A DNA stretch of 64,000 nucleotides. It comes from Mercenaria mercenaria (lineage: Eukaryota > Mollusca > Bivalvia > Venerida > Veneridae). The notes under the pieces are model-generated. The model made no database searches, was not told the DNA's origin, and worked only from the letters and a program-made list of their open reading frames with translations. Shown here piece by piece: positions 9,768 to 19,880 of this stretch (position 1 is the stretch's first letter; each line of letters starts with the position of its first letter). The DNA lies in the NCBI RefSeq assembly GCF_021730395.1, contig NC_069362.1, positions 84,088,001-84,152,000 of the forward strand, written 5' to 3'. Made by a program: the position numbers and the translations under genes.

Positions 9768-9840
9768 CGATCCCGGCAGAACTCGAACCGACAATCGCCT
9801 GATCCGCAGTCAGGCGCCTTATCCATTGGGCCATGGGACC
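9768..9840 (-). pseudogene. tRNA-Arg array copy 8 with GCG anticodon, weak T stem
   Basis: The anticodon loop CTGCGGA gives GCG (still Arg, CGC) rather than ACG. The T stem GTCGG/TCTGC has a mismatch and two G-T pairs, and the last acceptor pair is lost. It is more likely a decaying copy than a new isoacceptor. Confidence 0.6.
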
Positions 9841-9954
9841 TGTATATCTACCGTTAAGGTAAAATAATCGAACACGTTGAAACTTTAAACAACACAAATA
9901 CAAACGAAGCAAAAAAAAAATCATTTTAGGACATTTCACATGAACAAAAGCATA

Positions 9955-10026
9955 CGATCCCGGCAGGACTCGAACTTGCAATCTCCTGATCCGTAGTCAG
10001 GCGCCTTATCCATTGGCCACGGGACC
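9955..10026 (-). tRNA. tRNA-Arg(ACG), array copy 9, slightly degenerate
   Basis: The length is 72 nt. One G is missing from the D-arm side, giving GTGGCCAATGG, and there is one T-stem mismatch. The anticodon is ACG and the acceptor is intact. Confidence 0.6.
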
Positions 10027-10138
10027 TCTATATCTCCGCTTAAAGACGTTGAAACTTAACCAACACAAATACAAACAGGAAAAATGCAAAAAAATGCAAA
10101 AAAAAATCATTTAGGACATTTCACATGAACAAAGCATG

Positions 10139-10210
10139 CGATCCCGGCAGACTCGATCCTGCAATCTCCTGATACGTAGTCAGGCGCCTTATCCTTTGGG
10201 TCACGGGAAC
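10139..10210 (-). pseudogene. tRNA-Arg(ACG), array copy 10, degenerate
   Basis: The length is 72 nt. There are substitutions in the T loop, next to the anticodon (CTACGTA loop), in the D loop and in the acceptor (GTTCCCG). The anticodon ACG survives. Confidence 0.6.
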
Positions 10211-10319
10211 TCTATATCTTTCGCTTAAAGACGTTGAAACTTTAAACAACACAAATACAAACGAATCAAAAATACAAAAAAAAAATCATTTTAGGACATT
10301 TCACATGATCAAAAGCATA

Positions 10320-10392
10320 CTATCCCGGCAGGACTCGAACCTGCAATCTCCTGATCCGTAGTCAGACGCCTTATCCATTGGACACCGGGACC
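10320..10392 (-). tRNA. tRNA-Arg(ACG), array copy 11, near intact
   Basis: The length is 73 nt with anticodon ACG and intact T arm. The first acceptor pair is lost and the D-arm 5' strand has changed (GTGTCCAATGG), so function is doubtful but possible. Confidence 0.6.
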
Positions 10393-10514
10393 TGTATAAC
10401 TCGCGTAAAAGTAAATGAATCAAAGGCTTTGAAACTTAGAAAAACACACACGAAAACACAAACGAAGAACTTTTTTTTTTAAAAAAGAAGACATTTCACA
10501 TGAACAAAAGCATA

Positions 10515-10587
10515 CGATCCCGGCAGGACTCGAACCTGCAATCTCCTGATCCGTAGTCAGGCGACTTATCCATTGGGCCACGGGACC
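10515..10587 (-). tRNA. tRNA-Arg(ACG), array copy 12, one D-stem change
   Basis: It matches the intact genes except for a single substitution in the D stem (GTCGCC for GGCGCC). All other arms and both promoter boxes are intact. Confidence 0.75.
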
Positions 10588-10708
10588 TCTATATCTCCCG
10601 CTTAAAGACGTTGAAACTTTAACCAACACAAATACAAACGAGGGAAAAATGCAAAAAAAAATGCAAAAAAAAAATCATTTTAGGACATTTCACATGAACA
10701 AAAGCATA

Positions 10709-10781
10709 CGATCCCGGCAGGACTCGAACCTGCAATCTCCTGATCCGTAGTCAGGCGCCTTATCCATTGGGCCACGGGACC
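10709..10781 (-). tRNA. tRNA-Arg(ACG), array copy 13, intact
   Basis: The 73 nt are identical to the genes at 28-100 and 9041-9113. The minus-strand 3' flank GTATGCTTTTG supplies a terminator. Confidence 0.92.
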
Positions 10782-10888
10782 TCTACATCTCTCGCTTAAA
10801 GGCGTTGAAACTTTAAACAACACAAATACAAACAAGGGGAAAATACAAAAAAAATCATTTTAGGACATTTCACATGAACAAAAGCTTA

Positions 10889-10960
10889 CAATCCCGGCGG
10901 GACTCGAACCTGCAATCTCCTGATCCGTAGTCAGGCGCCTTATCCATTGGGCCACGGACC
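10889..10960 (-). tRNA. tRNA-Arg(ACG), array copy 14, one acceptor base missing
   Basis: The length is 72 nt. The acceptor reads GGTCCG with one C absent, the T stem has one change that still pairs poorly, and the anticodon ACG and boxes are intact. Confidence 0.6.
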
Positions 10961-11088
10961 TCTACATCTATCGTTTAAATAAATGAATCAAAGACTTTGA
11001 ACCTTAAAAAACACACATACAAATACAAACGATGGAAAAATACAAAAGAACACCTTAATTTAAGACATTTCACATGAACAAATGGATA

Positions 11089-11147
11089 CGATCCAGACAG
11101 GACTCGAATTTGCAATCTCCTGATCCGTAGTCAGGGACCATGGGACC
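11089..11147 (-). pseudogene. tRNA-Arg array copy 15, D arm deleted
   Basis: The length is 59 nt. The anticodon arm and T-arm relict remain, but the D arm and part of the acceptor are gone. Confidence 0.8.
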
Positions 11148-11269
11148 TGTATCTATCATATCTAAGTAAACGAATAAAAGACCTTGAAGCTGAAAAAAAA
11201 CACACATACAAACGAATAAGAAATACAAAATGATATAATTTTTAGACATTTCACATGAGCAAAAGAAAA

Positions 11270-11335
11270 CGATCCCGGTAATATTCGAACCTGTAATCTC
11301 CTGATCAGGCAGCTGATCTAGTGGACGACATAACC
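11270..11335 (-). pseudogene. tRNA-Arg array copy 16, highly degenerate
   Basis: Only the 3' acceptor/T-arm region (TTCGAACCTGTAATCTCCTG on the plus strand) is well kept. The anticodon is lost and the 5' half is scrambled. Confidence 0.75.
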
Positions 11336-11455
11336 TGCATTATCCACATTTAAGTAAAGAAATAAAAGACTTTGAAATTTTGAAAAACAAATGCAAACGT
11401 AGAAATTCAAAATAAAAGGATATAAATTTAAGACTTTCACATTAAGAAAACTATA

Positions 11456-11528
11456 CGATCCCGGCAGGATTCGAACCTGCAATCTCCTGATCCGTAGTCA
11501 GGCGCCTTATCCATTGGGCCACGGGACC
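11456..11528 (-). tRNA. tRNA-Arg(ACG), array copy 17, intact
   Basis: The 73-nt cloverleaf is fully paired, with anticodon ACG and T loop TTCGAAT. It is the outermost unit on the ATOH8 side. The minus-strand 3' flank has TTTTC a few bases after the gene. Confidence 0.92.
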
Positions 11529-11544
11529 AGTATATTACATGTCT

Positions 11545-14500
11545 TACTTTAGGAAAGTAACAAAAAATGATTGTGATATTTAATAAGTAGAAAAATGAAC
11601 TACGACATAAAGATTATGTTGATTTGTGAAACTCTTTCTAGCCCGTCTAAAATTATAGAAATGTTGTTTTTTCTGCGAATTGTTGCAATATAAGATTGAA
11701 CCATATCTGATGTTTTCACTTGGTGAAAAATGCCCTATATACACTATGGAAAACATTGAATTTAAATGTAAATGTGTTGGTAATAACACTAAAATATATT
11801 TTTTTCACGCGTAGTGTTGAATCTGGTGCTCACTAGGTGACAAAAAAATAAAATATTTTAGGAAAAAAAAATCCCACACCATAAGTAATAGAGACGGCTA
11901 CAGTAATATTTTTTTAAGATTTTTTTCTCATCGGTGGTTGAGTGATAATCTAGCCGCGTTTAAAATTTTTGAAATACAGTGCATCTGTCTGTATATGATA
12001 GTAGGTAAACCATCATTGCGGTTTTTATCGAGACATCTGTCTCCATATGACACATAAAACCGTGTTTTAATAAATCAGCCCTTGCGATAACATTTAATTT
12101 TACATTTCACGGGTACCGTCTCCTTGTAAAGTGTCTTTATCCAATCAGATTACTTCAGTTTTGCGACAATCGTAAAGTAAACTTTAAAAAACCACATTGC
12201 TATTACAAGTGGATTTTGTCGCACAAGAAGCCGTTGATCAAATATAGTGTTACTCCAGTATAAGTAAGCGCAGGTATGCAGACTGTCCGGCGCCTAAAAC
12301 AGTCGACTTGCTTTATTTTGCCTTAAACGAAATAGGTGTGAATTGGATGAACCATTGAAACGACAAATCGCATTTGTTCAGTTTGTGTATTTATTAAATA
12401 CTTTGCAAGACGGGTTAACGTCATTTCTCGACACCCTTAACAGATTGCATCAAAGGAACAGGTGATAAACAGGCGCCTGAATGAGACAGATTGGCGGCGA
12501 TTTAGATAGTAAGAGTACCAGTCTTATTATAATGGCAGTGTGCTGGCATTTTAATAATTTTGTGAGTCAACAGTAACCTTTTAATTGAGTTAAAATCAAA
12601 TATTTTATTTGTTGATTTGAATGAACAAATAATTGGAACAAATGGGCAACTTGCTAAAAAAAGAGTTTAGTCGGAAATACATCTGTAATAGGATCAATAG
12701 TTCTTCAACATAATTATCATATATATTTATGTATATAACTTGTATTTTAATGGGGCGAAACTGCACATCGTAGACCGCAGCTCATAATCAGCTATTAACA
12801 ATGACACGCGCAATTTGATTGTGATATTTCAAATACCGATACAAATCTTAAACTGCAATTTGCAGCAATAAAACATTATTTCCTGTTCAAAGTTAAAATG
12901 AATAAATGGAATTCTCAATCAAGGCATAATAATTTCATATTCAATGTTTTCAACTATAAATTCACACCAAGAGTCAAGCAATTAATGACTGAGTTTGAAG
13001 TTTATTTGGATATATCCCCTCGTTCGGCGCCACAGAGCCGGGCTCTCGCCAATTTTATGATGAAAAATTGCTGACACCTTGTGTTTACGGTGTAAATCTG
13101 GCGAACGCACTTATCTACCTGCCTACCATATGGCTGTTATGATCCCATCAAGAGTTATTATATGTAAATACGCAACAAATTGCTACCACTATTTATAGTC
13201 TAATCAAATATCTCTGCCAGATTTTCATCAAACATTTGCAAGGTAGTTGAAGAGGAAGATTACTCAAAATATCCCGTGATTTTTTTTCTAGATTATTAAG
13301 TATTTTATGAGGTTTAACAGATTTTCTAGAAAACAAAATTCAAATTAGAAAAAAACTATAGCCATGAAGATTATATCCGGAAACTTTGTGGGTAGAAAAT
13401 ATGGTGCACTTGTTTCCCGCCAGTCATACAGAATTATGTTCACAGCTGTTTATTGACCGGGTTAATGGAACGTGCACCTCCAGGGATCCCGTGTGTTGCG
13501 TGGTGCTGATTATCTGTCACAGATGTACCAGATGTTATTGGTCAAGTACTAATTCCATGGATAGGGTAATTAATCACCTGTCAAGTTCTAACAGGATCAC
13601 AAACACCATCAGTGAGGAATATCGCGCTCGTTATATTATAGATTTAGAATTAATACCCGTTCAAAAAGTACAACACTTACAGTAGGTCATTGAATTAAAT
13701 CAAAGGTTCAGTTTTAGTACTAAAACTCAAAGAAGTAAACACGCCATATCATTTTCTTGCCCACGGGACCAGTTAGTGTACGTGAAACATTGATGTTTGA
13801 TTTGACAGTCTATGTGGCGACATCAGCCCGATACATTATCTTTGATGATTCCCTTAGGGGCCCTATATTGCAAGGTGTCTTGCTTTCACATATTTTTGTT
13901 GTTAAACATGAATTTTCACGGTTGCGCTATACATGCAACGAAACAATTCAATCGGAAACAATCCAGTGCTGGAATTTCATTTTCCGTCGGGGGACTTCGC
14001 TTGTTTTCTGATATCTATGGCGTGAATGTTTTCATCTGCTACATATGTTGTATCTCTCGCTATAATGTTTCTCTGTATTGATTAGCTACATTGTGATTAG
14101 TGTGGTTGAAAGAGAATCGATTCACGAAGCGAATAGAGCCACCTGGTGCTGAAGCTGGTAAATAATAGGATTAATGGGAGTGCTTGATTGTTATCAGTAG
14201 CCGGTGTGGACACAAACAAATGCCAAGATCGATCTCCCGGCGGGCAACAAGTAATAATAAGTCACGCAGTGAATTTTGTCAATATTGCTCTGAAACTCAG
14301 GTCCGCTGTTAAATGTGTTAATTGAAATATTAGATTGCCCAAAATCAGTAATTTTACTGTAAAACAAATCCTCTAGGTCGATGACCTCGTTAAAATAAAG
14401 GTTAAGAAAAATTATAGGTTAAACTTTTTTTTAAAGTATGGAACTTAAAAGATATTAACAGGAACGAAAATATAACAATGTGAAAAAAAAAATAATACAG

Positions 14501-14700
14501 ACATTTTAACAAGTGCAAACGGGTATATTGGACGAGTAATAATAACCACTTGAGAGCGGAGAATGTGATAGCAATCAACTCTCTGATTAGTCAATAAATA
14601 AGCGAGATAGGGGAAATCCTCTCTGTAACCATCTGGCAGACAGAGCGGCGAGCGCGCTAATGTAAACACGTTTACGCTCAACTATTATAATATCACCACC
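11545..14700. other. Noncoding upstream region of the ATOH8-type gene
   Basis: About 3.2 kb without a convincing coding exon or recognisable repeat. It probably contains the distal promoter and any enhancers of the gene at 14865. An E-box CACCTG lies at 14140-14145 in a locally less AT-rich stretch (about 14090-14320), but single E-boxes are common by chance. Short open frames at 13386-13685 and 13757-14081 show no protein-like features. Confidence 0.45.
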
Positions 14701-14705
14701 GACTG

Positions 14706-14711
14706 TATAAA
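14706..14711 (+). promoter_or_regulatory. Possible TATA box for the ATOH8-type gene
   Basis: TATAAA lies 154 bp upstream of the start codon, in the context TGTATAAACGG. A start of transcription about 30 bp downstream would leave a 5' UTR of roughly 130 nt. This is a motif match only and AT-rich DNA yields many. Confidence 0.25.
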
Positions 14712-14864
14712 CGGATCAGTTTTCTTTAGGCAGTCGTAGTATTAACATACGGTAAAATATTGGATAGAGTGAAAAACTGCTAATCGTTTGACAGATAGAG
14801 AGAAGAGACACAAATAATTATTTTTTAAATGATTTGACAGAAAAATAGTGTAATTGATTTAAAA

Positions 14865-15863
14865 ATGGCTTTGGAATTAACGATGCGGCACGGGACCGTA
14901 GGAAGTTTAGTGGTGCCGGATATTAAACCTCGGTTCCAGAGACAGGACTCTGATACTCCGTTATCACCATCAGACACCCCGAGAAAAAATAAAAGGAAAT
15001 TAAGTGAGCCCAAGAGGCGGACTACGGATTTTAGTATAAAACGCTTATGCCCGGACAGTCCTGGCAGTGCTTGTTCTGAAAGTGGGCGTAGCGAGGAAAG
15101 TACTCCAGAACGATTGCACGAGGACTCTAGGGATTCTGGTGATTGTTTAAGCCCAGACGGACTGCCAGCCGAAAGGGACATAGTCCCGCCACATTTTAGA
15201 CCACCTTTTGTGTTTCCAGACGTTCGCCATCATCCGTACTTCATTCCACAGTTTTATTATAATCGTTTTCCCGGTTTTCCTGCCAGTGGACCTTTGCCGA
15301 CGGGTTTTCCTGCCGGTATGACTGGATTACCCACCGTTCCTACTCTCAGTGTTCCAAATGTTCCAGCTCAGCATAAGTCACAATCTAGTCAGGATATTTC
15401 TACAAAACATAGTCCACCATCTCCATCGCAACCGGTGCACGTGCAAAATAAGAAACAGTCACATTGTAAATCACGAGCATCTAGTCCTAAACCAAACCGA
15501 GAAGAGGAAGATGATGACATTAGTTCACCAGATAGTCCTAAGGACAGTAAAAGAAATCGCAAAAATTACAAAAATATGACACGTGAAAGAAGAGTAGAAG
15601 CTAATGCACGTGAGCGGTCACGTGTACATACAATAAGTGCTGCATTTGACGGATTACGACGTGCCGTGCCATCTTATTCTTATAACCAAAAACTATCCAA
15701 ACTTGCTATTTTACGGATAGCTTGTAGTTATATAAATGCATTGACTAAGTTGGCAGATACCGATGATGGCAGTCCTCAGTTACAGAGTACATCATTTGCA
15801 GAGTGTGTAGACAATTGTACTAGGACAATTCAAACGGAAGGAAAAGCCCGACGGAGACATTAA
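14865..15863 (+). CDS. ATOH8: Atonal homolog 8 (net)-type bHLH transcription factor
   Basis: A single uninterrupted frame of 332 residues. The first ~235 residues are low-complexity: Ser/Pro-rich (about 25-100), Pro/Phe/aromatic-rich (about 108-150), then an acidic EEEDDD stretch (213-218). The bHLH is at about 240-297: basic region with ERRVEANARERSRVHTISAA, loop with PSYSYNQKLSKLAILRI, and helix 2 ending at LTKLAD. The N-A-RER-R core contacts E-boxes. HTISAAF and the C-terminal SFAEC..CTRTIQ.EG block (310-326) are hallmarks of the ATOH8/net subfamily and separate it from atonal, neurogenin and Hand proteins. Vertebrate ATOH8 is of similar length. ATG at 14865 follows AAAA and gives the conserved length. 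Family members act in the nucleus as dimerising regulators of neural, muscle, endothelial and endocrine development. The gene has no intron here. Confidence 0.93.
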   Translation: MALELTMRHGTVGSLVVPDIKPRFQRQDSDTPLSPSDTPRKNKRKLSEPKRRTTDFSIKRLCPDSPGSACSESGRSEESTPERLHEDSRDSGDCLSPDGLPAERDIVPPHFRPPFVFPDVRHHPYFIPQFYYNRFPGFPASGPLPTGFPAGMTGLPTVPTLSVPNVPAQHKSQSSQDISTKHSPPSPSQPVHVQNKKQSHCKSRASSPKPNREEEDDDISSPDSPKDSKRNRKNYKNMTRERRVEANARERSRVHTISAAFDGLRRAVPSYSYNQKLSKLAILRIACSYINALTKLADTDDGSPQLQSTSFAECVDNCTRTIQTEGKARRRH

Positions 15864-16285
15864 ATATTTCGCCGGTGATTTAAAAATGTGTGACGCGAAG
15901 TATATCTTAACTTAAACATTGTTATAGTTCCATGTTGAAAATGGCTTTTTTTTTCTTCTTGGACGATATTGGTGGTCTCTCGGAAGACGAAATCAATAGA
16001 ATTTACAATGTTTGTCATTTTGATTATTTTACTGGTAATTTTTCCCTCAAGGATATGATTATACGGGATAATACTGTGATCAACAATGTCTTATGACAGT
16101 TTTGCGGCACGTTTTTCTGTTCAACTTAATGTGTCTAAACATCTGGGGAAGAGTTTTTGTTCATCGGCACGCATGTAAAATCCGTTTGGCGACAGAATGT
16201 CTGCGGATTAAAATTGATTTTAACTAAGTACAGAGCGCTGCATTAAGATTCTAATTCAATAAACTGAATTTGGGCTAATGTGCAA
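15864..16285 (+). other. Probable 3' UTR of the ATOH8-type gene, with poly(A) signal
   Basis: AATAAA at 16258-16263 is the first canonical signal downstream of the stop codon and would give a 3' UTR of roughly 420 nt. The stretch is noncoding and T-rich. Confidence 0.45.
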
Positions 16286-16289
16286 TATC

Positions 16290-17815
16290 GGATGTATTTT
16301 TCTCTCATTTGACAGAAGTGAATGGCCAAACTACCGATTTTTTTAGTTTTTTTCGTCAGTTCATTTTATACAAAGATTGAAATATGTCTCAGTTGTTTTA
16401 ATTGTTTTTAAAGATATATAAAGAAATTTATAAAATGAGAATGTTCGTTTGTGTTCATTTTCTCAATTGTTCACATGCCAGGGTGCGTAAAATACTCGAA
16501 AATAGTGAAAGTTTGAAGGAAAAGCTCCTTTGGCGGAAAGATTACTTCCTACTCCCCGATGCCAAAGTTCAATTTTAGACAGTTAGATTGGTTGAAACTC
16601 CTTCCTTTTTATAGCGATTTGATTAAACCGGCGGTGTAGAGGTGGCAGGTTAGCTAGCCGCTGGTGTCGTGGTAATTTTCTCAAAAAGGCTACAGAAATT
16701 CTTTTCCTCAGGCTCTAACGTTCCGTCCATTTAAGTGTTGAATAAATTTGTATAAACTTAATCAAGTGAAGAAAAAAATATTAACACTTGCGAACTAAAT
16801 GACTTGACATTAGCTGAACCCTAAACTTTTCTGACTCAGCCTAGGCCTAAAAAATTGTTAGTTTAAGGTAACTCGACCTTACTTAGCTAAAACCACTTGT
16901 CCTATAGATTTTGTTGTTTTTTGGGTTTTTTTTTAATTATGTAGCAATTAAGATAAAGCAGCTTTGAAAGGGAAAAAAGCAAATGGACACTTTATTTTTA
17001 AGGCAATCTCTATGTTTTAAAACACTAACAATTCTAGTTACTGACCTATGAAACACCGACAGTCTATACAAAAATAGACCTACCTGCAAATTTTGGGTAA
17101 CGTTACCCGAAACAAATAATTAATGTTGTAGGCCCTATGAAAAAAAGTAAAAGCACATTATACTGTCCATTATATAAGTACTACATCATAATCATAAATG
17201 TCACCACGTTAAACCTGGCATTTGTTTACTTTTTGTCCTGTAATCAAATTGAAATATGTGTTTTGATCACCTTTTTGTAACCAGACTGAAATGCGAATTA
17301 TTAACAAAAAAAAAATAACTAAATCAAATTGACAGATTTTATTACTTTATTTGAATGCAACTATTTGATAACATTACAACGAAGGTGGTAAACAAGTTGT
17401 TCTACAATGAATATGATACAAATGTACCGCGAGTTGACAGTAAGCGCCGAGATGTCTGAAGGCAGGGCCGTGTCAAGTGCATATAAACTTCATTAGATCG
17501 CTCATTATCACTTCAATGTGTCATATTATTAGCGGGACAGGTGGTTAGTTTTCCCCAATTTTATTTATTACTTTTTCCTTATTTATGTCTGTAATATTTA
17601 TACATCTTTACACACAAAAAATGAAAAAGTATATTTATCGTGTTTAAACAACTTCCGCTTTGGACCTTTATATGATGATGCCTTAATTTTTTGTGAGTTC
17701 ACCTTCAAGTGTAACCGTGAGCAGCAACATAAACCTTAAATAAACAACGACAAAATTTCACACAGGATCGTGAAAATTAGGCCTAATAATATTTCTATCT
17801 TTTTATGTATGGCGT
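16290..17815. other. AT-rich intergenic stretch
   Basis: No frame, RNA gene or repeat structure was recognised. Homopolymer runs are frequent. Confidence 0.4.
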
Positions 17816-17819
17816 ACCG

Positions 17820-18319
17820 TTAGGGTCAATAGTTAAACAGATACATACTGTACATGCAGGTTAAACACACTGTACATGCAGGTTCAGTTTTATACTTGAA
17901 GTTATAATTTTACAGACAGAAATGAACATCATAGGTATAAAATTGTACGTGCTGGTATAAAACTGTACCTGCACATACCATTTTATACCGACACGTACAA
18001 AAACTTCCTGCACTTAGAATTTAATAGCTGTAAGTAAAAATCTTCAAAAGTACCTGCAGGTAAAAACTTGTACCTGTGAGTATAAAATCGAACCAGTACA
18101 TACAAATTTATACCTGCACGTTCAAAAAATTTAACTACAAAATTTAAGGTATAAATTAAACTTGCAAGTGCATTTCTGATTCGTATCTGCAGGTACATAT
18201 ATTCATACCTGCAGGTGCATTTCTCAGTTGTACCTGCAGGTATAAAAGAGTACATGCACATACAAGGTTAATATTACTTTTTGGTGTATTCCTTTTCTTT
18301 TGACCAAAATGGTACGCCA
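17820..18319. mobile_element. 500-bp MITE, TA-flanked, with CCTGCAGG-type internal repeats
   Basis: The outer ends TGGCGTACC and GGTACGCCA are inverted repeats. The similarity continues inward (left GTTAGGGTCA against right ATTTTGGTCA). TA sits on both sides (17818-17819 and 18320-18321), as expected for a Tc1/mariner-type target. The interior (about 17840-18275) consists of about 15 short near-repeats around TACCTGCAGGTATAAAA, in both orientations, because CCTGCAGG is itself a palindrome. No coding capacity. Confidence 0.75.
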
Positions 18320-18329
18320 TATAAACGTT

Positions 18330-19880
18330 TGGGTGCTTTGCCTCTCAAACATGATCATTTTTATTAAATCGGTCCCAATGCATATCTGCTTGAGATCGTT
18401 TGGAGTCAGTACCTCCCAGTTTCATTCTAGACAAGTTCGGGTGCTTTCCTCATGTCAGACAGTACTCTTCTGATTCAAACAGTACAGATATGACCGCCCT
18501 GTGTTAGTCATAACCCACTGTTTCAATAAAAAGGGACCGTTTTCAATGCAACGGTTGCTGCATTTCTGCTTTCATCAGTACTGAAATGACTGCTTTGCTC
18601 CAGTAGGTACGATAAGACTGCTTTTGCGTCAGTCAGAATCTCTTTGTTTTTATTTAAACAGTACTGTTCCTTTCTGTGTCACTCATTACCGATGGAAATA
18701 TTTCGCAAGTTGGTAACTCTTTCGCTTGAATTGCTTCAACGTGTACAATACGTCCAATAAGCGCCAGTGAGTACCTGTCTGTTCTTATTAGTACAAATAC
18801 GACCGCTTTGTGTCAGTCAAGACATCTTGTCTTCAGACATTACGATCCGACCGCTTCGCGCCAGTCGATACATCTTTGTTTCAGTCAGTACAATAAGACC
18901 GCTTCGCGCCAGTCTATACATCTTTGTTTCAGTCAGTACAATAAGACCACTTCGCGCCAGTCGATACATCTTTGTTTCAGTCAGTACAATAAGACCGCTT
19001 CGCGCCAGTCGATACATCTTTGTTTCAGTCAGTACAATAAGACCACTTCGCGCCAGTCGATACATCTTTGTTTCAGTCAGTACAATAAGACCGCTTCGCG
19101 CCATTCGATACATCTTTGTCTCAGTCAGTACAATAAGACCGCTTCGCGCCAGACGATACATCTTTGTCTCAGTCAGTACAGTAAGACCGCTTCGCGCCAG
19201 TCGATACATCTTTGTCTCAGTCAGTACAATAAGACCGCTTCGCGCCAGTCGATACATCTTTGTTTCGGTCAGTACAATAAGACCACTTTGCGCCTGTCAG
19301 TATGTATGCTTCAGTCAGTACAATAAATCCGCTGTGCGTCAGTCAGTACCGCTATGTTTCGACAAAGTACAAATATGACCGCGTTGCATCAGTCAATACA
19401 CCTTGACTGTAGTCAGTACAACTCGCCCGTTTTGCGTCAGTCATTGCATCTTTGTTTCATTCAGTACATACGCTCCAGTCAGTACAATAAAACCACTCTG
19501 CGTCAGTCAGTACCACTATGTTTCGATAAAGTACAAATATGACTGCGTTGCGTCACTCAATATTTTTGTAGTCAGTACAACTCGACTGCTTTGCGTCAGT
19601 CAGTACATCTTTGTTTCATTCAGTTCATGTGCCCCAGTCAAGTACAAATACGACCGCGTTGCGTCAGTCAATACATCTTTGCTTCGTCGAACAAAAAAAC
19701 TGTTTTTCGTCAGTGAGTACTTCTTTCTTTCAATCAATGCTGTACCATTCCGTTCGTTTAGTACCGTTTTAAATCCTTTTGTCTGTCAGTAACTCAGTAC
19801 AATACGGTCAGAACCTTTCTGTTTTCTCCCCAGTATAAATATAACCGCTTTGCGTAAGTCAGTACAACTTCTTCCCTTTT
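18330..19880. repeat. 48-bp minisatellite, ten near-perfect units plus diverged flanks
   Basis: Ten units of exactly 48 bp run from about 18849 to 19325. The core is GACCGCTTCGCGCCAGTCGA followed by TACATCTTTGTTTCAGTC and AGTACAATAA. More diverged relatives (GACCGCTTTGCGTCAGTCAG) spread from about 18360 to 19870. Because 48 is divisible by three, the array stays open in several frames: +18767-19378 (203 codons, repeating TIRPLRASRYIFVSVS), +18808-19326 (repeating QYNKTASRQSIHLCFS) and -18817-19257 (repeating YRLARSGLIVLTETKM). Openness in three frames on both strands argues for a satellite rather than a gene. Confidence 0.85.

Larger units (their letters stand above)
8461..11545 (-). repeat. 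Tandem array of 17 tRNA-Arg(ACG) units, period ~185 bp
   Basis: Seventeen tRNA-Arg copies follow each other on the minus strand at spacings of 151-204 bp. The spacer is also conserved: ACCTCTATATCTCTCGCTTA 5' of each tRNA, TTGAAACTTTAAACAACAC and ATACAAACGAA further up, then TTTTAGGACATTTCACATG and AAAAGCATA just 3'. On the minus strand the 3' flank begins GTATGCTTTTG, so a TTTT Pol III terminator lies about 6 nt after the tRNA. The array therefore arose by amplification of a whole transcription unit, not by separate retroposition. Copies near the ends and several inside are degenerate. Confidence 0.92.

Noticed and set aside
8461-11545. Regular direct repeats resembling a CRISPR array
   Set aside because: The repeated part is a 73-nt tRNA plus conserved spacer at ~185 bp in an animal genome; no variable spacers and no cas genes.
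13386-13685. 99-codon frame upstream of ATOH8
   Set aside because: No recognisable domain, no splice context, unusual composition rich in Cys/Ser; more likely chance in noncoding DNA.
14825-15181. 118-codon minus-strand frame opposite ATOH8
   Set aside because: Shadow of the real ATOH8 coding sequence on the other strand.
18767-19378. 203-residue repeat protein
   Set aside because: Three frames on two strands are equally open because the unit is 48 bp; treated as a satellite unless translation is shown.
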